A stretch of 64,000 nucleotides of DNA from Diatrype stigma (Eukaryota; Ascomycota; Sordariomycetes; Xylariales; Diatrypaceae), in assembly GCA_022225965.2 (NCBI GenBank), contig JAKJXP020000087.1, positions 62,001 through 126,000 on the forward strand. Direction: 5' to 3'. This document shows, piece by piece, positions 44,326 to 54,806 of the stretch. Below the pieces are notes generated by a model. The model had not been told where the DNA came from and made no database searches. It saw nothing but the letters and a program-made list of their open reading frames with translations. The translations under genes were made by a program, and so were the position numbers. Position 1 is the first letter of the stretch; each line of letters opens with the position of its first letter.

Positions 44326-47300
44326 ATGGCACATCTGCAAGTGCTCGGTGAGGGGCTAACTCCCAGCAAGCAGAAGGCCTTCGAAGATGCGAGAAAGATG
44401 CAATCCGTTGTTGCGGCGGAGTGCAGCAAGACTGGAACGCCGATTCCGGCCTATCGACTCACGGAACTCATCGGAAAGGGAAGCTTTGGTCGCGTCTATA
44501 GAGCCACCGACCTCAAGACGCAACATCTGGTTGCTGTCAAGATCATCGATGTGGATGAGAGCGACACTGCCAACCCGAAGCTTGCAGATACCTACAGTGA
44601 ATTTCTCAAGGAGATCCAGGCCCTGCAGAGACTGGGCGAAAGCGGTGCCCAGAACATCAATCATGTCATTGAGGCCCTTCCAGTCGGCCATGCCATGTGG
44701 ATGGTTACCGAGTATTGTGCTGGCGGTAGTGTCGCTACCCTCATGAAACCAACAGCTCCCGGTGGTCTACAGGAGAAGTGGATTATCCCCATTCTACGTG
44801 AAGTTGCAGTTGCCATTCATTGGGTTCACAAGCAAGGAATCATTCACCGAGATATAAAGTGCGCCAACGTTTTGGTCACGGAAGTTGGAGGGGTTCAGCT
44901 GTGCGATTTTGGCGTTGCCGGTATGATGGAGTCCAAGTTCGACAAGCGCTCTACCTTCATCGGAACACCACATTGGATGGCACCAGAGCTCTTCGACCAG
45001 AACTCTCAGTACGGAACGGAAGTTGATATCTGGGCATTCGGCTCCATGGTGTACGAGATTGCCTCGGGCCTACCGCCCAATGTCAAGGCGGGTGTTGGCC
45101 TGCCCCAACTCGGCGATTTCCTCAGAGAGCATATCCCACGTCTTGAAGGCGACCAATATTCAAAACAACTCAAGGATCTTGTTGCATTCTGTCTGGTGGA
45201 GAACCCTTCTCAGCGACCTACTATCGAGCAAGTTCAGCAACACCAGTACATACATAATACTAGCTCCCAGTTCCCTACATCTACACTCGCCAACCTTGTG
45301 AAGGCTTACAAACTTTGGGAAGACCGCGGAGGGAACAGGAGATCCCTATTCGGATTGGGTGGTGCACAGGCGCCGGCCGACTTAGACTCAACCTCCCTTG
45401 CAGCGGATGAGTGGAACTTCTCTACGACCCTGGCTTTCGATGAGCAACTCCAGGACGATGCTGATGGCATGTCGGACGTTGAGGCAGTGCGCGACGTCTA
45501 TGGCTCCGCCGTCGACTTTCCTAACAACAACTTTAGCGAGGACACGGCGAAACCAAAAGGTAAGACCAGACGTCGCCCTCCGCCCCAGGCTCTAGCTGCA
45601 GCCAAGGCTCCGCTCGAAAAGGTCTTCGACCCGAACACCATCTCTAACTACGATGAGAACTCTCGCATGTACTACAGTCGCGCACCTATGCCTATGCCGC
45701 CGCCTCCGCCTCCCGTCGTCACTGCCTCGGACCTCCCCTTACGAGACGATTCACTACATTCGACGCTTAGAGAGTCCCTGATTGACCTTGATCTATCTCT
45801 CGATGGCGGCGACCTTTCGAACTACATGGACCTCGGCACGATTAAGGCTTCAGGACCACCTCCAGCAGGTGGTCCCCGGGCCTCCATGGACAATGGATGG
45901 TCCTTTGCCGGAGCTACGGAGTCATCACAGCAGCAACAGTATCAATATGACGATACACCTGTAGCTGACCCCACGGACACCAACCATGAAAGGCCCGAGA
46001 TCGAGTGGCAGTGGCCTACTAGCATCCCCCCCGCGAAATCATCCACCCCCGACATGTCTCAGTTCGGATACAACGACGACATCGGCGGCGGCCCTCCGGA
46101 CCCCGGCTCCGCCGGCCGGCCGAGACTCTTGCACCATCCCACGGAACCCATCGGCCTCCCGTCGCAGGGCTACGAACCGCAGGCCCCGCGTACGGCAGTA
46201 GACGGACGTATGTCTGTGCAGAGCTTGATCGACCTGGATATGAGCATGATGCCGGATCCGCCGTCCCTCCCCGAGCTCACGCGCCCCTCGACGGCTAACT
46301 CGGACGTGGCCTCGATGACGGGCTCGGAGAGCGGCGGCGGCGGGCCCTTCGAGCTCGAGCGCCACGCCTCCGTGTACGCGCCGCTGCCTCTGACGACCCG
46401 CGAGCCCTCTATCTACGTCTCCGAGGACCTCGACCTGGCCTCGGTGGTCGGCAAGCACGCCCCCCAACACCAGATCCACCACATCCATCACCCCAGCGGC
46501 GGCCCTGGTACCGACACCGACGACGATGACGACGACAACATCCGCGTGTCCGTCCCGCCCGACCTCGACACCTTGACGGCCGAGGCGGTCGACCAGCAGG
46601 CCCAGGACATCCAGCGCCAGCGCCAGCAGCACTACCAAAACCAGTACCAACAGAACGAGTACCCGCCTGCTCCATACCGGTATCAGCACCAGTTCAATAA
46701 CAACAATATTAACCAGCAGCCGCAACAACAACAGCAGCAGCAGTATCAGCAGCAGCAGCAACAGCAGCAGCAGCAATTCGGACCTAGTCAGCAGCAATAT
46801 TACTTACATCAGCAGGCTCAACAGACGGCCTACCAAAACTACGCGCAAGGTCAACAACCATACCCGCAACCCCAACAACAGCAGCCGTACCAACAACACC
46901 CACAGCAAAGTCAGAGCCTAGGTCATGGTCCCGGCCAAGTGAGTAATGACATGGCTACAGCGGAGGCGAGGGCAGCGAGCATGCGCACGCTCTCGGATGG
47001 GTCGCACACCTACGTCAACCACAACCACCACCACCACTACCACCAACACCTGAACCAGACGGACTCGTACGGAAGCGGTCCCGTCTCCATATCCACCACG
47101 AGCTCCAGCAGCAACAATAACAACCATAACAACAACAACAACCACCACCTGAACGGCGGCGGCGGTTCCAGCCACTCGGGGCTGCCGCTGCCGCCCGTGG
47201 CGCCCCCCTCGGCGGCCGTCATGGAGGGCCGCGCCTCCCCCGGCGAGGTCACCAACGAGATGCGCCGGCTCATCGGAAGCCTGAATGAGCACCTCGCCTT

Positions 47301-47349
47301 CATGGGAAACCAGGTGGCGGAGATGGAGCCCCGCCGGCTTCCTGGTTAG
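44326..47349 (+). CDS. STE20/GCK-family serine/threonine protein kinase
   Basis: A single exon encodes 1,007 residues. The kinase domain spans about residues 44-310: glycine loop GKGSFGRVY (50-58), VAVK lysine 72, catalytic HRDIKCANVL near 175, DFG at 194-196, GTPHWMAPE and DIWAFG. The GTPHWMAPE activation segment and overall phrasing place it in the germinal-centre-kinase branch of STE20 kinases. Fungal members act in septation, polarity or the morphogenesis-related NDR pathway. NTSSQFPTSTLANLVKAYKLWEDRGG follows, then a long disordered tail with Pro-rich, Gln-rich (about 790-870), His-rich and Asn-rich tracts. It ends in a predicted helix (NEMRRLIGSLNEHLAFMGNQVAEME). The exact orthologue is not assigned. 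Confidence 0.92.
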   Translation: MAHLQVLGEGLTPSKQKAFEDARKMQSVVAAECSKTGTPIPAYRLTELIGKGSFGRVYRATDLKTQHLVAVKIIDVDESDTANPKLADTYSEFLKEIQALQRLGESGAQNINHVIEALPVGHAMWMVTEYCAGGSVATLMKPTAPGGLQEKWIIPILREVAVAIHWVHKQGIIHRDIKCANVLVTEVGGVQLCDFGVAGMMESKFDKRSTFIGTPHWMAPELFDQNSQYGTEVDIWAFGSMVYEIASGLPPNVKAGVGLPQLGDFLREHIPRLEGDQYSKQLKDLVAFCLVENPSQRPTIEQVQQHQYIHNTSSQFPTSTLANLVKAYKLWEDRGGNRRSLFGLGGAQAPADLDSTSLAADEWNFSTTLAFDEQLQDDADGMSDVEAVRDVYGSAVDFPNNNFSEDTAKPKGKTRRRPPPQALAAAKAPLEKVFDPNTISNYDENSRMYYSRAPMPMPPPPPPVVTASDLPLRDDSLHSTLRESLIDLDLSLDGGDLSNYMDLGTIKASGPPPAGGPRASMDNGWSFAGATESSQQQQYQYDDTPVADPTDTNHERPEIEWQWPTSIPPAKSSTPDMSQFGYNDDIGGGPPDPGSAGRPRLLHHPTEPIGLPSQGYEPQAPRTAVDGRMSVQSLIDLDMSMMPDPPSLPELTRPSTANSDVASMTGSESGGGGPFELERHASVYAPLPLTTREPSIYVSEDLDLASVVGKHAPQHQIHHIHHPSGGPGTDTDDDDDDNIRVSVPPDLDTLTAEAVDQQAQDIQRQRQQHYQNQYQQNEYPPAPYRYQHQFNNNNINQQPQQQQQQQYQQQQQQQQQQFGPSQQQYYLHQQAQQTAYQNYAQGQQPYPQPQQQQPYQQHPQQSQSLGHGPGQVSNDMATAEARAASMRTLSDGSHTYVNHNHHHHYHQHLNQTDSYGSGPVSISTTSSSSNNNNHNNNNNHHLNGGGGSSHSGLPLPPVAPPSAAVMEGRASPGEVTNEMRRLIGSLNEHLAFMGNQVAEMEPRRLPG

Positions 47350-49952
47350 TTGGTTGATGGATTCGTCCGGGAGGGGGGTTATGCATAACGGACGGAGCGG
47401 GACTGCATAATTAGAGGTAGAGGGTGTTTTCAGGGTAATGATGATTTATGATCACGATGCATGGATGGATGGATGGACTAATGAGTAGGCCTCAGTTTTT
47501 AATTTGATATTCGGATTTTGTTGCTCCAGATCGGTATATCTGTCTCTTTGTCTCTTGTGTATCTGTTGGTTGGTAGTTCGCCCGACTAGATACTTAGCTA
47601 CTGTTAAGGGGTTGTATAGGGTTTACCTTGCATGACTATGATACCAATTGAGCCTTTGCCATATAATATTTTTGCAGTAAACCAGATAATTTACCTGATG
47701 CCTACCGCTTGCTACTACCCGGCACTTTCCATCTCCAACTCCGTGCTTTCTCCGTGGGGGCATATGTTGCGCTATATGGAGGCAGGTCTAGGGCAGCCAT
47801 ATAAGGTCGCGACTGCCTGCATATCCCATGGTATTGTCACATTTAATTAAGGCTCCATATGACTACCTCCTAGGTTCCTACCTAGTAGTAGGTGCGGACA
47901 AGCAGAAATGGCAGTTGCCAGCCGGCTTTTGGTGTGGGTTACTGCCTAGGTACAATAATAGCCAGGAGTTCTTTCTATCACACTATCACACTATCACGGT
48001 GGTTCCTGGCTATGAGATGATTGGTCGGAGTAAATGGGGCGACGTCATTTGCCGTGATCCTATTTCGCTAAGGTAGGAGCCATGATGGGGTAAAGAGCGA
48101 GATCTGGGGATTTAAGAGTTTCAAGTACACTTGGGCACATCTTGGATGGCAGAGAACTGAAGAACGATAAGGTCGTGTAAAACAAGATCGAATTAGAAAC
48201 AAGACAAGTAGTACCAACACGACTTATCTCTGCAACAGTTGGTCTATACCGTCTATACCTTGGCATTCATTGGATGCCACCTGGAGCAATGACGACACCG
48301 TTATGGTCAATCGAATGGTGTCATGCCTTCTTCTGAAGCAACAATTGCGCTCATAACTGAGGTTTGACGTGGGCATTGGTCAATACAAATGCCGGGCATC
48401 GCCCTCTCAATCCTCTTCGACTACACAATTGACTTTTCAGACGTTCTCACGATCATGAGAGGGCATGGTCTCGGGCTGGCAGTCCTTGCCAGAAAGCGTC
48501 AAGAAATGACGTCGAGCAAGGTTCGGAATGTCGAATGGAAACATTCGGCACAGCTTACCAGTTATCTAGGCGTGCGTGCCTAGTTATTGCCTACCGTCCC
48601 GTGACGCGCAGCACGCAGCACCCACGGAACAAACTGCCCGGGGATTCGGAGCTTGATACCCCAGCCGCCTGGAGGATGACGGCGGGTGGCAGCAGTATGC
48701 ATCGTGGCTCGCTGAATCCAGCTTCACCGCCACCGCCTAACAAATATCGGTTGGAATGGCAGTTCCAATCCTTCCAGTGGTGATGTTTCGAATAAAGGCC
48801 CCTACCTGTCTCCGTTGGGTGTTACATTGGCTGACACTCCGGGATCTTGCGCCATATACCATATGCCATATCCCAGGTTGAGCATGATCTCACATTCGGG
48901 TCTGCAGTTTAGGCATGAAAGGAAGAATACAGATGACGCATGGTCTTATCCAGTCTCAGACCTATAGGTGTAATTTGTCACCCGGCCCTGTCCAGATGGG
49001 AGGTGGTGAGCAGATTTGATCAATTGGATAGCCAGTCAACGCTCTCATTCGCGACGGTGAATCCAACAGGCAGGGATTAGGATTCCAATCTTGCCAAGAC
49101 GGGAAGCGTCCTCTCGGATTAGTACGCAAATGGAAATAGTGCCCCTGGCGCGATGATGCTGCTGATGGCCCCCAAGAGTTATTGCAATCCAGGCCCAGGT
49201 CATACAGTGGTACGGAAAGGATATAAGACATTACCTAGGTACCTAGTATACATCCCGTTTTACAGACAAAGAACGGGGTGCGGAAGTTTGTGTTCGAAGC
49301 GATCCGCGGGCAAAATTGACGCCATCGCAGCGGCACAGCGGTCAGCGCTAAGAGCAAGTAAGTACCAACGCTGCTACGATAAGGTGCCTGGATACTCAAT
49401 GCCCCCAAAATCCGCACTCCTGGGTCATGACATCATAGGTTGTCTTGGGCAAATGCCGCTAAATTCCCCGACCCCTTACCGCAGACCGTAAGTCATACTC
49501 CGTAGGTAACGCTAAGCTTACCCCTTTGCAGCGTTCCTATCAAATCGATGCGCCGTTCTATGATGAAATCCTCCGTCTGGGCTGCCTGGATGCCTCTCCG
49601 GATACCAACGTCCGCATGTAACAAGCCAATGACGATAGAACAGCTGGTTCCGAGATCTGAAGATGTCGGATATGAACACGATCTCAGTTTCAGGAGTAGT
49701 GGTTATTAATATGCCGGAGATGGTGCCCACAGAAATACACCCACTCCGCCACTCTATCTTCCCCTGCCATACTTCCCCAATGTCATGAAAAAAAATATCT
49801 CGTGAATACAAACTCTATTCTCACTACGCATATCTTACATTATACATCGGATACATACTGAAGATCTGTCTGTGCTTTTGTTCCATTGTGAAGCAAGCCA
49901 AAGACAACCGAAAAGTTAGTTACTAGGTAACCAGCAAATCACCTTGTTTAAA
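47350..49952. other. Long gene-free region
   Basis: No gene was recognised between the kinase and the small Arg/Asp-rich gene. CCTAGGTA-type elements occur near 47875, 47947 and 49230, and a short ACTATCAC triplicate near 47980. Open frames are short and without motifs. Confidence 0.5.
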
Positions 49953-50579
49953 ATGCCCAGGTTCTCTCCGCCAAATCCGCGCAATGCGCTGCCGTCGAGG
50001 GCAGACACGGAAGCACGAAAGCTCCGCAAAGATCTCGAAAAGGAGCACAGTTACGGCTATAAGGAGCCCATTCTCCTGACCCTGCTCGGCATCACCCTCT
50101 TCTGGAACGTGTGAGTAATTCTCGCGGCTATTTCATTGCTCTCATACGTAGCAAGATTCAGGGGCTGCTGTCGGTAAAATTCACTGGAATCATCATATGC
50201 TGACTCTAGGTGGTGTAGTGAGAAGCAAGTCAAAGACCACGAAGACCGCAAGCACAAACGCGAGCAGGAGGGGACGAAGAACCGCCAGCACGAAAGGGAA
50301 GGACGGGAGCGGCGGCGAGGAGAAAGGGGATCCCGCCGTGGTAGCAATAGTCCTTCTGACTACTCGAGTGGTGCCGACGATGATCATAGGGAACAGCAGG
50401 GCAGTCGTGTGCGTGGCAAGGACCGCGCCATCTCCAGAGACGCACGAGACGGCGGGCGCGATATGCGTAGCCGACCTCGGTGGTACGATGACCGCCCTGA
50501 CGATAGGCATGGTGACCGCTACGACGATCGGAAACGGGCTCGAAGCTCTGATCGTCGTAGCCGTCGCGATACCTTATAA
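49953..50579 (+). CDS. Small Arg/Asp-rich protein, unknown function
   Basis: Exons 49953-50110 and 50210-50579, with intron 50111-50209, give 175 residues. The first exon encodes MPRFSPPNPRNALPSRADTE and a short hydrophobic stretch (EPILLTLLGITLFWNV). The second encodes a strongly charged tail of Arg, Asp, Glu and His (for example KQVKDHEDRKHKREQEG and SRPRWYDDRPDDRHGDRYDD) up to a TAA. The donor GTGAGT is canonical, a CTGAC branch point precedes the acceptor CTAG, and the frame continues exactly. I recall short fungal proteins with this layout, but no function is known. It may be membrane-linked or RNA-associated. Another frame through exon 2 is open by chance. Confidence 0.65.
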
Positions 50580-50921
50580 GTCGCTGGCGCTGGTATATCT
50601 TGGGATATACGCTCGGGAGGCCGAGTCCCACCACCCCTTCTGGAATTAGGGCTATGGAGTTGCGAGAAAAGTATCTTACACATCGACCTCCTAGGGGATC
50701 TCGAATTTTGCAACATAACAGGAGTAGGAAGCTTTGTATGGTTCTCAAATGGTGGGTAGCATTGTACGACTCACGAACGGCGTTGATGTTTGGTTTTAAC
50801 TAAAGAGGGTGCAAAGCATAAAGAGGGCACGAAAGACCATGTATCATAGATCTATAAATATACCCAATCCAAAATATGGCTTCATGCATTACTTAGCCTG
50901 GTATCTTGTCTTCCGTTTCTG
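50580..50921. other. Short tail-to-tail intergenic stretch
   Basis: About 340 bp separate the small charged protein from the 3' end of the decarboxylase. Nothing was recognised in it. Confidence 0.5.
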
Positions 50922-52621
50922 CTACTGCGAAGAAAGCACCTTCTCTGCGGCCTCGACGAAGATCTCGAAGTGCTTCCGCACGTGGTGCTCTTCCACGAAC
51001 GGCGTCGCCGGATTGTGCCGGATTGCGTAGACGCCCCCCACCACCGTGCTCGAGAGGAAGATCTTGCCCTCGGCAAGGACGGCCTCGTACAGTTTTTTCG
51101 TCAGGTCGTTCTGCTCCTCGAGGGTAGCCGTCGCGCCTTCGCCGCCGCCGCCGCGGAGCCTGAACACGGTCAGGGCGAAGCGCGGGCCGGTGACGATGTC
51201 GAACAGGTCGGGGCGGCCGCGCAGCAGGCCGGCGAAGACCTCGGCGAAGGCGACGCGCTTCCGGACGTGGGCCTGCAGGCCGCGGACGCCGTAGGTGCGC
51301 AGCACGAACCAGACCTTGAGGCTGCGGAAGCGCCGGCCGAACGGGATCTGCCAGTCGCGGTAGTCGGTCACGAGCCCGGAGTCGGTGTGGTAGTTGCGCA
51401 GGATGGGCAGCGTCACCGACAGCGCGTCGATCAGCGGCCGCCGGTCCCGCACGTACAGCAGGCTGCAGTCGAAGTTGACCAGCAGCCACTTGTGCAGGTT
51501 CGTGTTGAAGCTGTGGAACCGGGACAGCGCCGCCTCCGCCGCCAGCTGGCCCCGGTGCTCCGGGCAGATCAGCGCCGCGCCCGCGTACGCCGCGTCCACG
51601 TGCACCCAGATCTCGCCCGGCGGGCCGTCACCGCCACGGCTTCCGGATGCCGCCTCCGCTTCCGCCTGCAGCTCCGCCAGCACGTCGGCGATGGACTCCA
51701 GGTCGTCGACGGCGCAGGTGTCGGTGGTGCCGAAGGTGGCGGTGAGGAAGAAGGGCTCGAGGCCGCGGGCGCGCAGCTCGGCGACGGTCCGGCGCAGCGA
51801 CGCGCCCGTCATCTTGTAGCCGTCCTCGGCGTAGACGGGCACGGAGCGGTAGCGCACGCCGGCGATCTGGGCGCCCTTCTTGGTGGCGCTGTGGGCGGCG
51901 GCGCTGCCGAGGGCGACGAGGCGGCCGCGGCGGGCGGCCATGGCGTCCTCGCGCGCCTCCTCGTCGTCTTCGGCGCCGGGAATGCCGGCCGTGACCGCGC
52001 GCAGGTACTTGTCGCGCGCGGCCACGATGACGGTCGCGGTGGCCTCGGACGCCGTGCCGTGGATGACGCCGCCGCCGTTGGTGGGGCCCGTCGAGAGGTA
52101 GCAGGCCGGCAGGCCGAAGGCCCGCGCCAGCCAGTCCAGCACCACCGTCTCGAGCTCCGTCACGGCCGGCGAGCAGATCCAGTTGAAGGCCGCCCCCGTG
52201 AAGGCCGTCGAGTACATCTCGCCCAGCATGGCCGGGTAGCTGCTCGACGAGGGGAACCACGCGGCGAAGTTGGGCGACTGCCTGTGTGGATGGTCAGTCA
52301 GTAACTAAGTAGTAGTCTAGCTACGCTAGAATACGGCAGGACCGGACCAGACGAACCAATGCGTGATGCCAGGGAGGATCTTCGCCTCGATATCCTTCTG
52401 GATGTCGGCCCACGGCTCGCCATCTTGGGGGGCCTCCTCCGGGAGAAGCTTCCTCAGATACCCCGGCTCGACGGTTGACGCGACCCGTCGCTCCTCGATG
52501 GTGTCATAGTACTTGACGACTGCATCGCAGTTAGTCGGGTCTTGCACTGCCAGCCTCTGAGATCGGACTCACTCTCGTCAATGGACGAAACGGCCGCTTC
52601 CCTGAATTGTTTCGAATCCAT
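50922..52621 (-). CDS. Group II PLP-dependent aromatic-L-amino-acid decarboxylase
   Basis: Exons 52621-52573, 52519-52357 and 52281-50922 give 523 residues; the joins produce SSIDEIVKYYD and GITHWQSPNFAAWFP, both family hallmarks. The donor of intron 2 (GTTCGT) is unusual but the frame and alignment demand it. The N-terminal VEPGYLRKLLPEEAP, the TNGGGVIHGTASEAT segment, HVDAAYAG (cofactor-binding Asp) and NTNLHKWLLVNFDCS (PLP lysine near 335) are all present. The enzyme removes the carboxyl group of tyrosine, DOPA, tryptophan or similar amino acids to give amines. The exact substrate cannot be told. No biosynthetic cluster genes adjoin it. A Gly-rich loop (LRGGGGEG) near residue 465 replaces a more regular segment. 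Confidence 0.94.
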
Positions 52622-54806
52622 GGTTCTGAGGCTTCAGATCCGGAATGTGGAAGCGAAGGTGAAAGCGAGAGATGAGGGGGCAGGTTATTGGTTTAGATTC
52701 CCTATACTATGTAGTGTTTCCCCTTAACTTAATTTACTCACACATGAGCAATAACCGGGGACACTCATCCCATACACACTTAACTCGTTACTTACCTACT
52801 TAAATATTCACTATAATTTATCATAAGTTAACCATGATAGTGTGGAGCACCGGGCGAGCGATGTTAGCTCCGAAGTCGCCTCCGCGCCACATGCGACATG
52901 CCATTTACTCCTCGTAAAACGATCAAGATGCGGGGCTGCAAAGGGCGCAAAACAACAACGGGATAACATCTACATGTCGATAATGTCAACTACATGTACA
53001 TGTCAATTACACGTTGATGCTGCTATGGCATTGAACCTCATTCTGTAATTCGAAGCACTGCGTCTAGTCTTACTTTGACCCCTCATTCTGATTACCCCTT
53101 TCGATATAATTATATGGATGTACTTAGGTTCATACGTGCCAAGAAGCTTCGAGATCTAAAGAGAATGAAGTCTAGATTCACATCTTATGAATTTCATATA
53201 AATAAATACCTAGGTACACCACGCAATGGAACCCTAGCGAAGGCTTAGGTAACGTATGCCAAGCCGAGGTGCCTAGGTGCCGATTACTGTATTATGTAAT
53301 CCAAGCTCTCCAGCTCCTATCTAACCCCTATATCGCGACCTGAGAGCTGAACTGTCTAAACCACATTCCTTCTCCCTCCAAGCAAGACTGGTGTAAGAGA
53401 CAACAACGTGTTGGGTACTTGCCACAGTATTCACCACACGAGGATTTCATGTGTTCTGGGTAAGAGTCGATGACTGTCAGCTACTTAGTTGCCTATTAGT
53501 TCCTACATGGCAAGGGAAGGTATCCTGTTTCTTAGCCCGTTACTTCACCAAATGATAACAAGTTATATATTTTCTTTCATATCCACATGCAGCATAGCGG
53601 TAATCCTAGGGAAAGGGTATGTTCCGCTGGAGCAACCCAGAGCAGGGGCTAAGAATCCCACTTGACTAAAGTATAGTGGAGATGCGGTGCACAAAAAGAA
53701 TATGAAAAAGACAAAAACATACAACACCGGGGATTCGCTGGTCGTCACCGACCCAACTACTAATCCGGCGGTATCTGGTTTATCTAGGGGAGAGCGGACG
53801 GGATCCCGAGTTCTCCAGATCCTATGGTCGTATGTGAAAGAATCTGCGATTGTTTTGCATTAAGTATGAAGGTAGGTAGTATCGTACATATGGAACGGCA
53901 GACCCACTGTCCCCATGCTCCCTCGTCTTCCAGCCTTCTGATAGAGGCATATGGACTGCTTAAGCTCCGGGTATTAGCATGAATCGGAGGGATTCTGGTT
54001 TCCCTGGGCAAGTTTTTCTGCCCGGTGAAGTCGGGTTTCATCATGTAAACATCTTCAGGGCCAACGAGTACAAGAGACTTCCAAAGCACACACACGATTG
54101 GCCGTAAGAGTTCGATGCTACCTGGGAATAACTGCTCCTCGTGCGAAATCTTACGCTAGAAGCAGACGCAAGCTACCATGCCAACAGTACTCCTTGATCC
54201 GCCGTGACGGCTGCGGTGACAGCGTTTCCGACGACAACAGTTTATACAGCGGTTGAGAGTAGACCAGTACCAGCAATGTATGATAGTCAGCCTACTGGAG
54301 CTTCAAGTAGTGAGGAGATATATAATGTAGATGTAAGACGACTGCAGGCAATTCTCCCTAGATCCAAAATTCGAGGGAAGGAAACATAAAAGGTCATGTC
54401 GATACGCACTCTTTATTGAGCTCATAGTGGTGAAAAGGGTGGATTGCTTGAATGGACGAAATGAGGTGTCGCCTCACACGAGCAATCACTATAAAACCCC
54501 TTTCCCTTATCAAGTGAGATGAGCCTATCTCACCACTGACTGTTACACGCGATCCGCCACTCGTAAATGTACAATCCCTCCGCGTGGCCTACCAAAACAA
54601 GAGAGGGCCTCATCTTAAAAATGGTTTACATCATGTATACCTACGTGGTTAGACGGGCAATACACAAAATAACCCCAAGAGTGCTAAACAGAGGAGGTAT
54701 CTCGAAGAACATTACACATCAGCATAGGCTAATTTTACGGTTTTCCCATTTAATCTGACATCTATCCAATTAGACATGTGCCATATGTACCTAGCAAGGC
54801 AGGTAT
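52622..54806. other. AT-rich gene-free region
   Basis: No gene was recognised. CCTAGGTA-type elements occur near 53210 and 53270. Short open frames lack motifs. The AT-richness would be compatible with old mutated repeats, but no recognisable transposon remnant was found. Confidence 0.5.

Noticed and set aside
50197..50649. Alternative 150-codon frame over the small charged gene
   Set aside because: The competing frame joins exactly to an upstream exon through canonical splice sites and a branch point; this one has no such support.
52622..54806. RIP-mutated transposon in the AT-rich stretch
   Set aside because: Base composition is AT-rich but no transposase, LTR or terminal repeat could be recognised, and a dinucleotide index could not be computed here.
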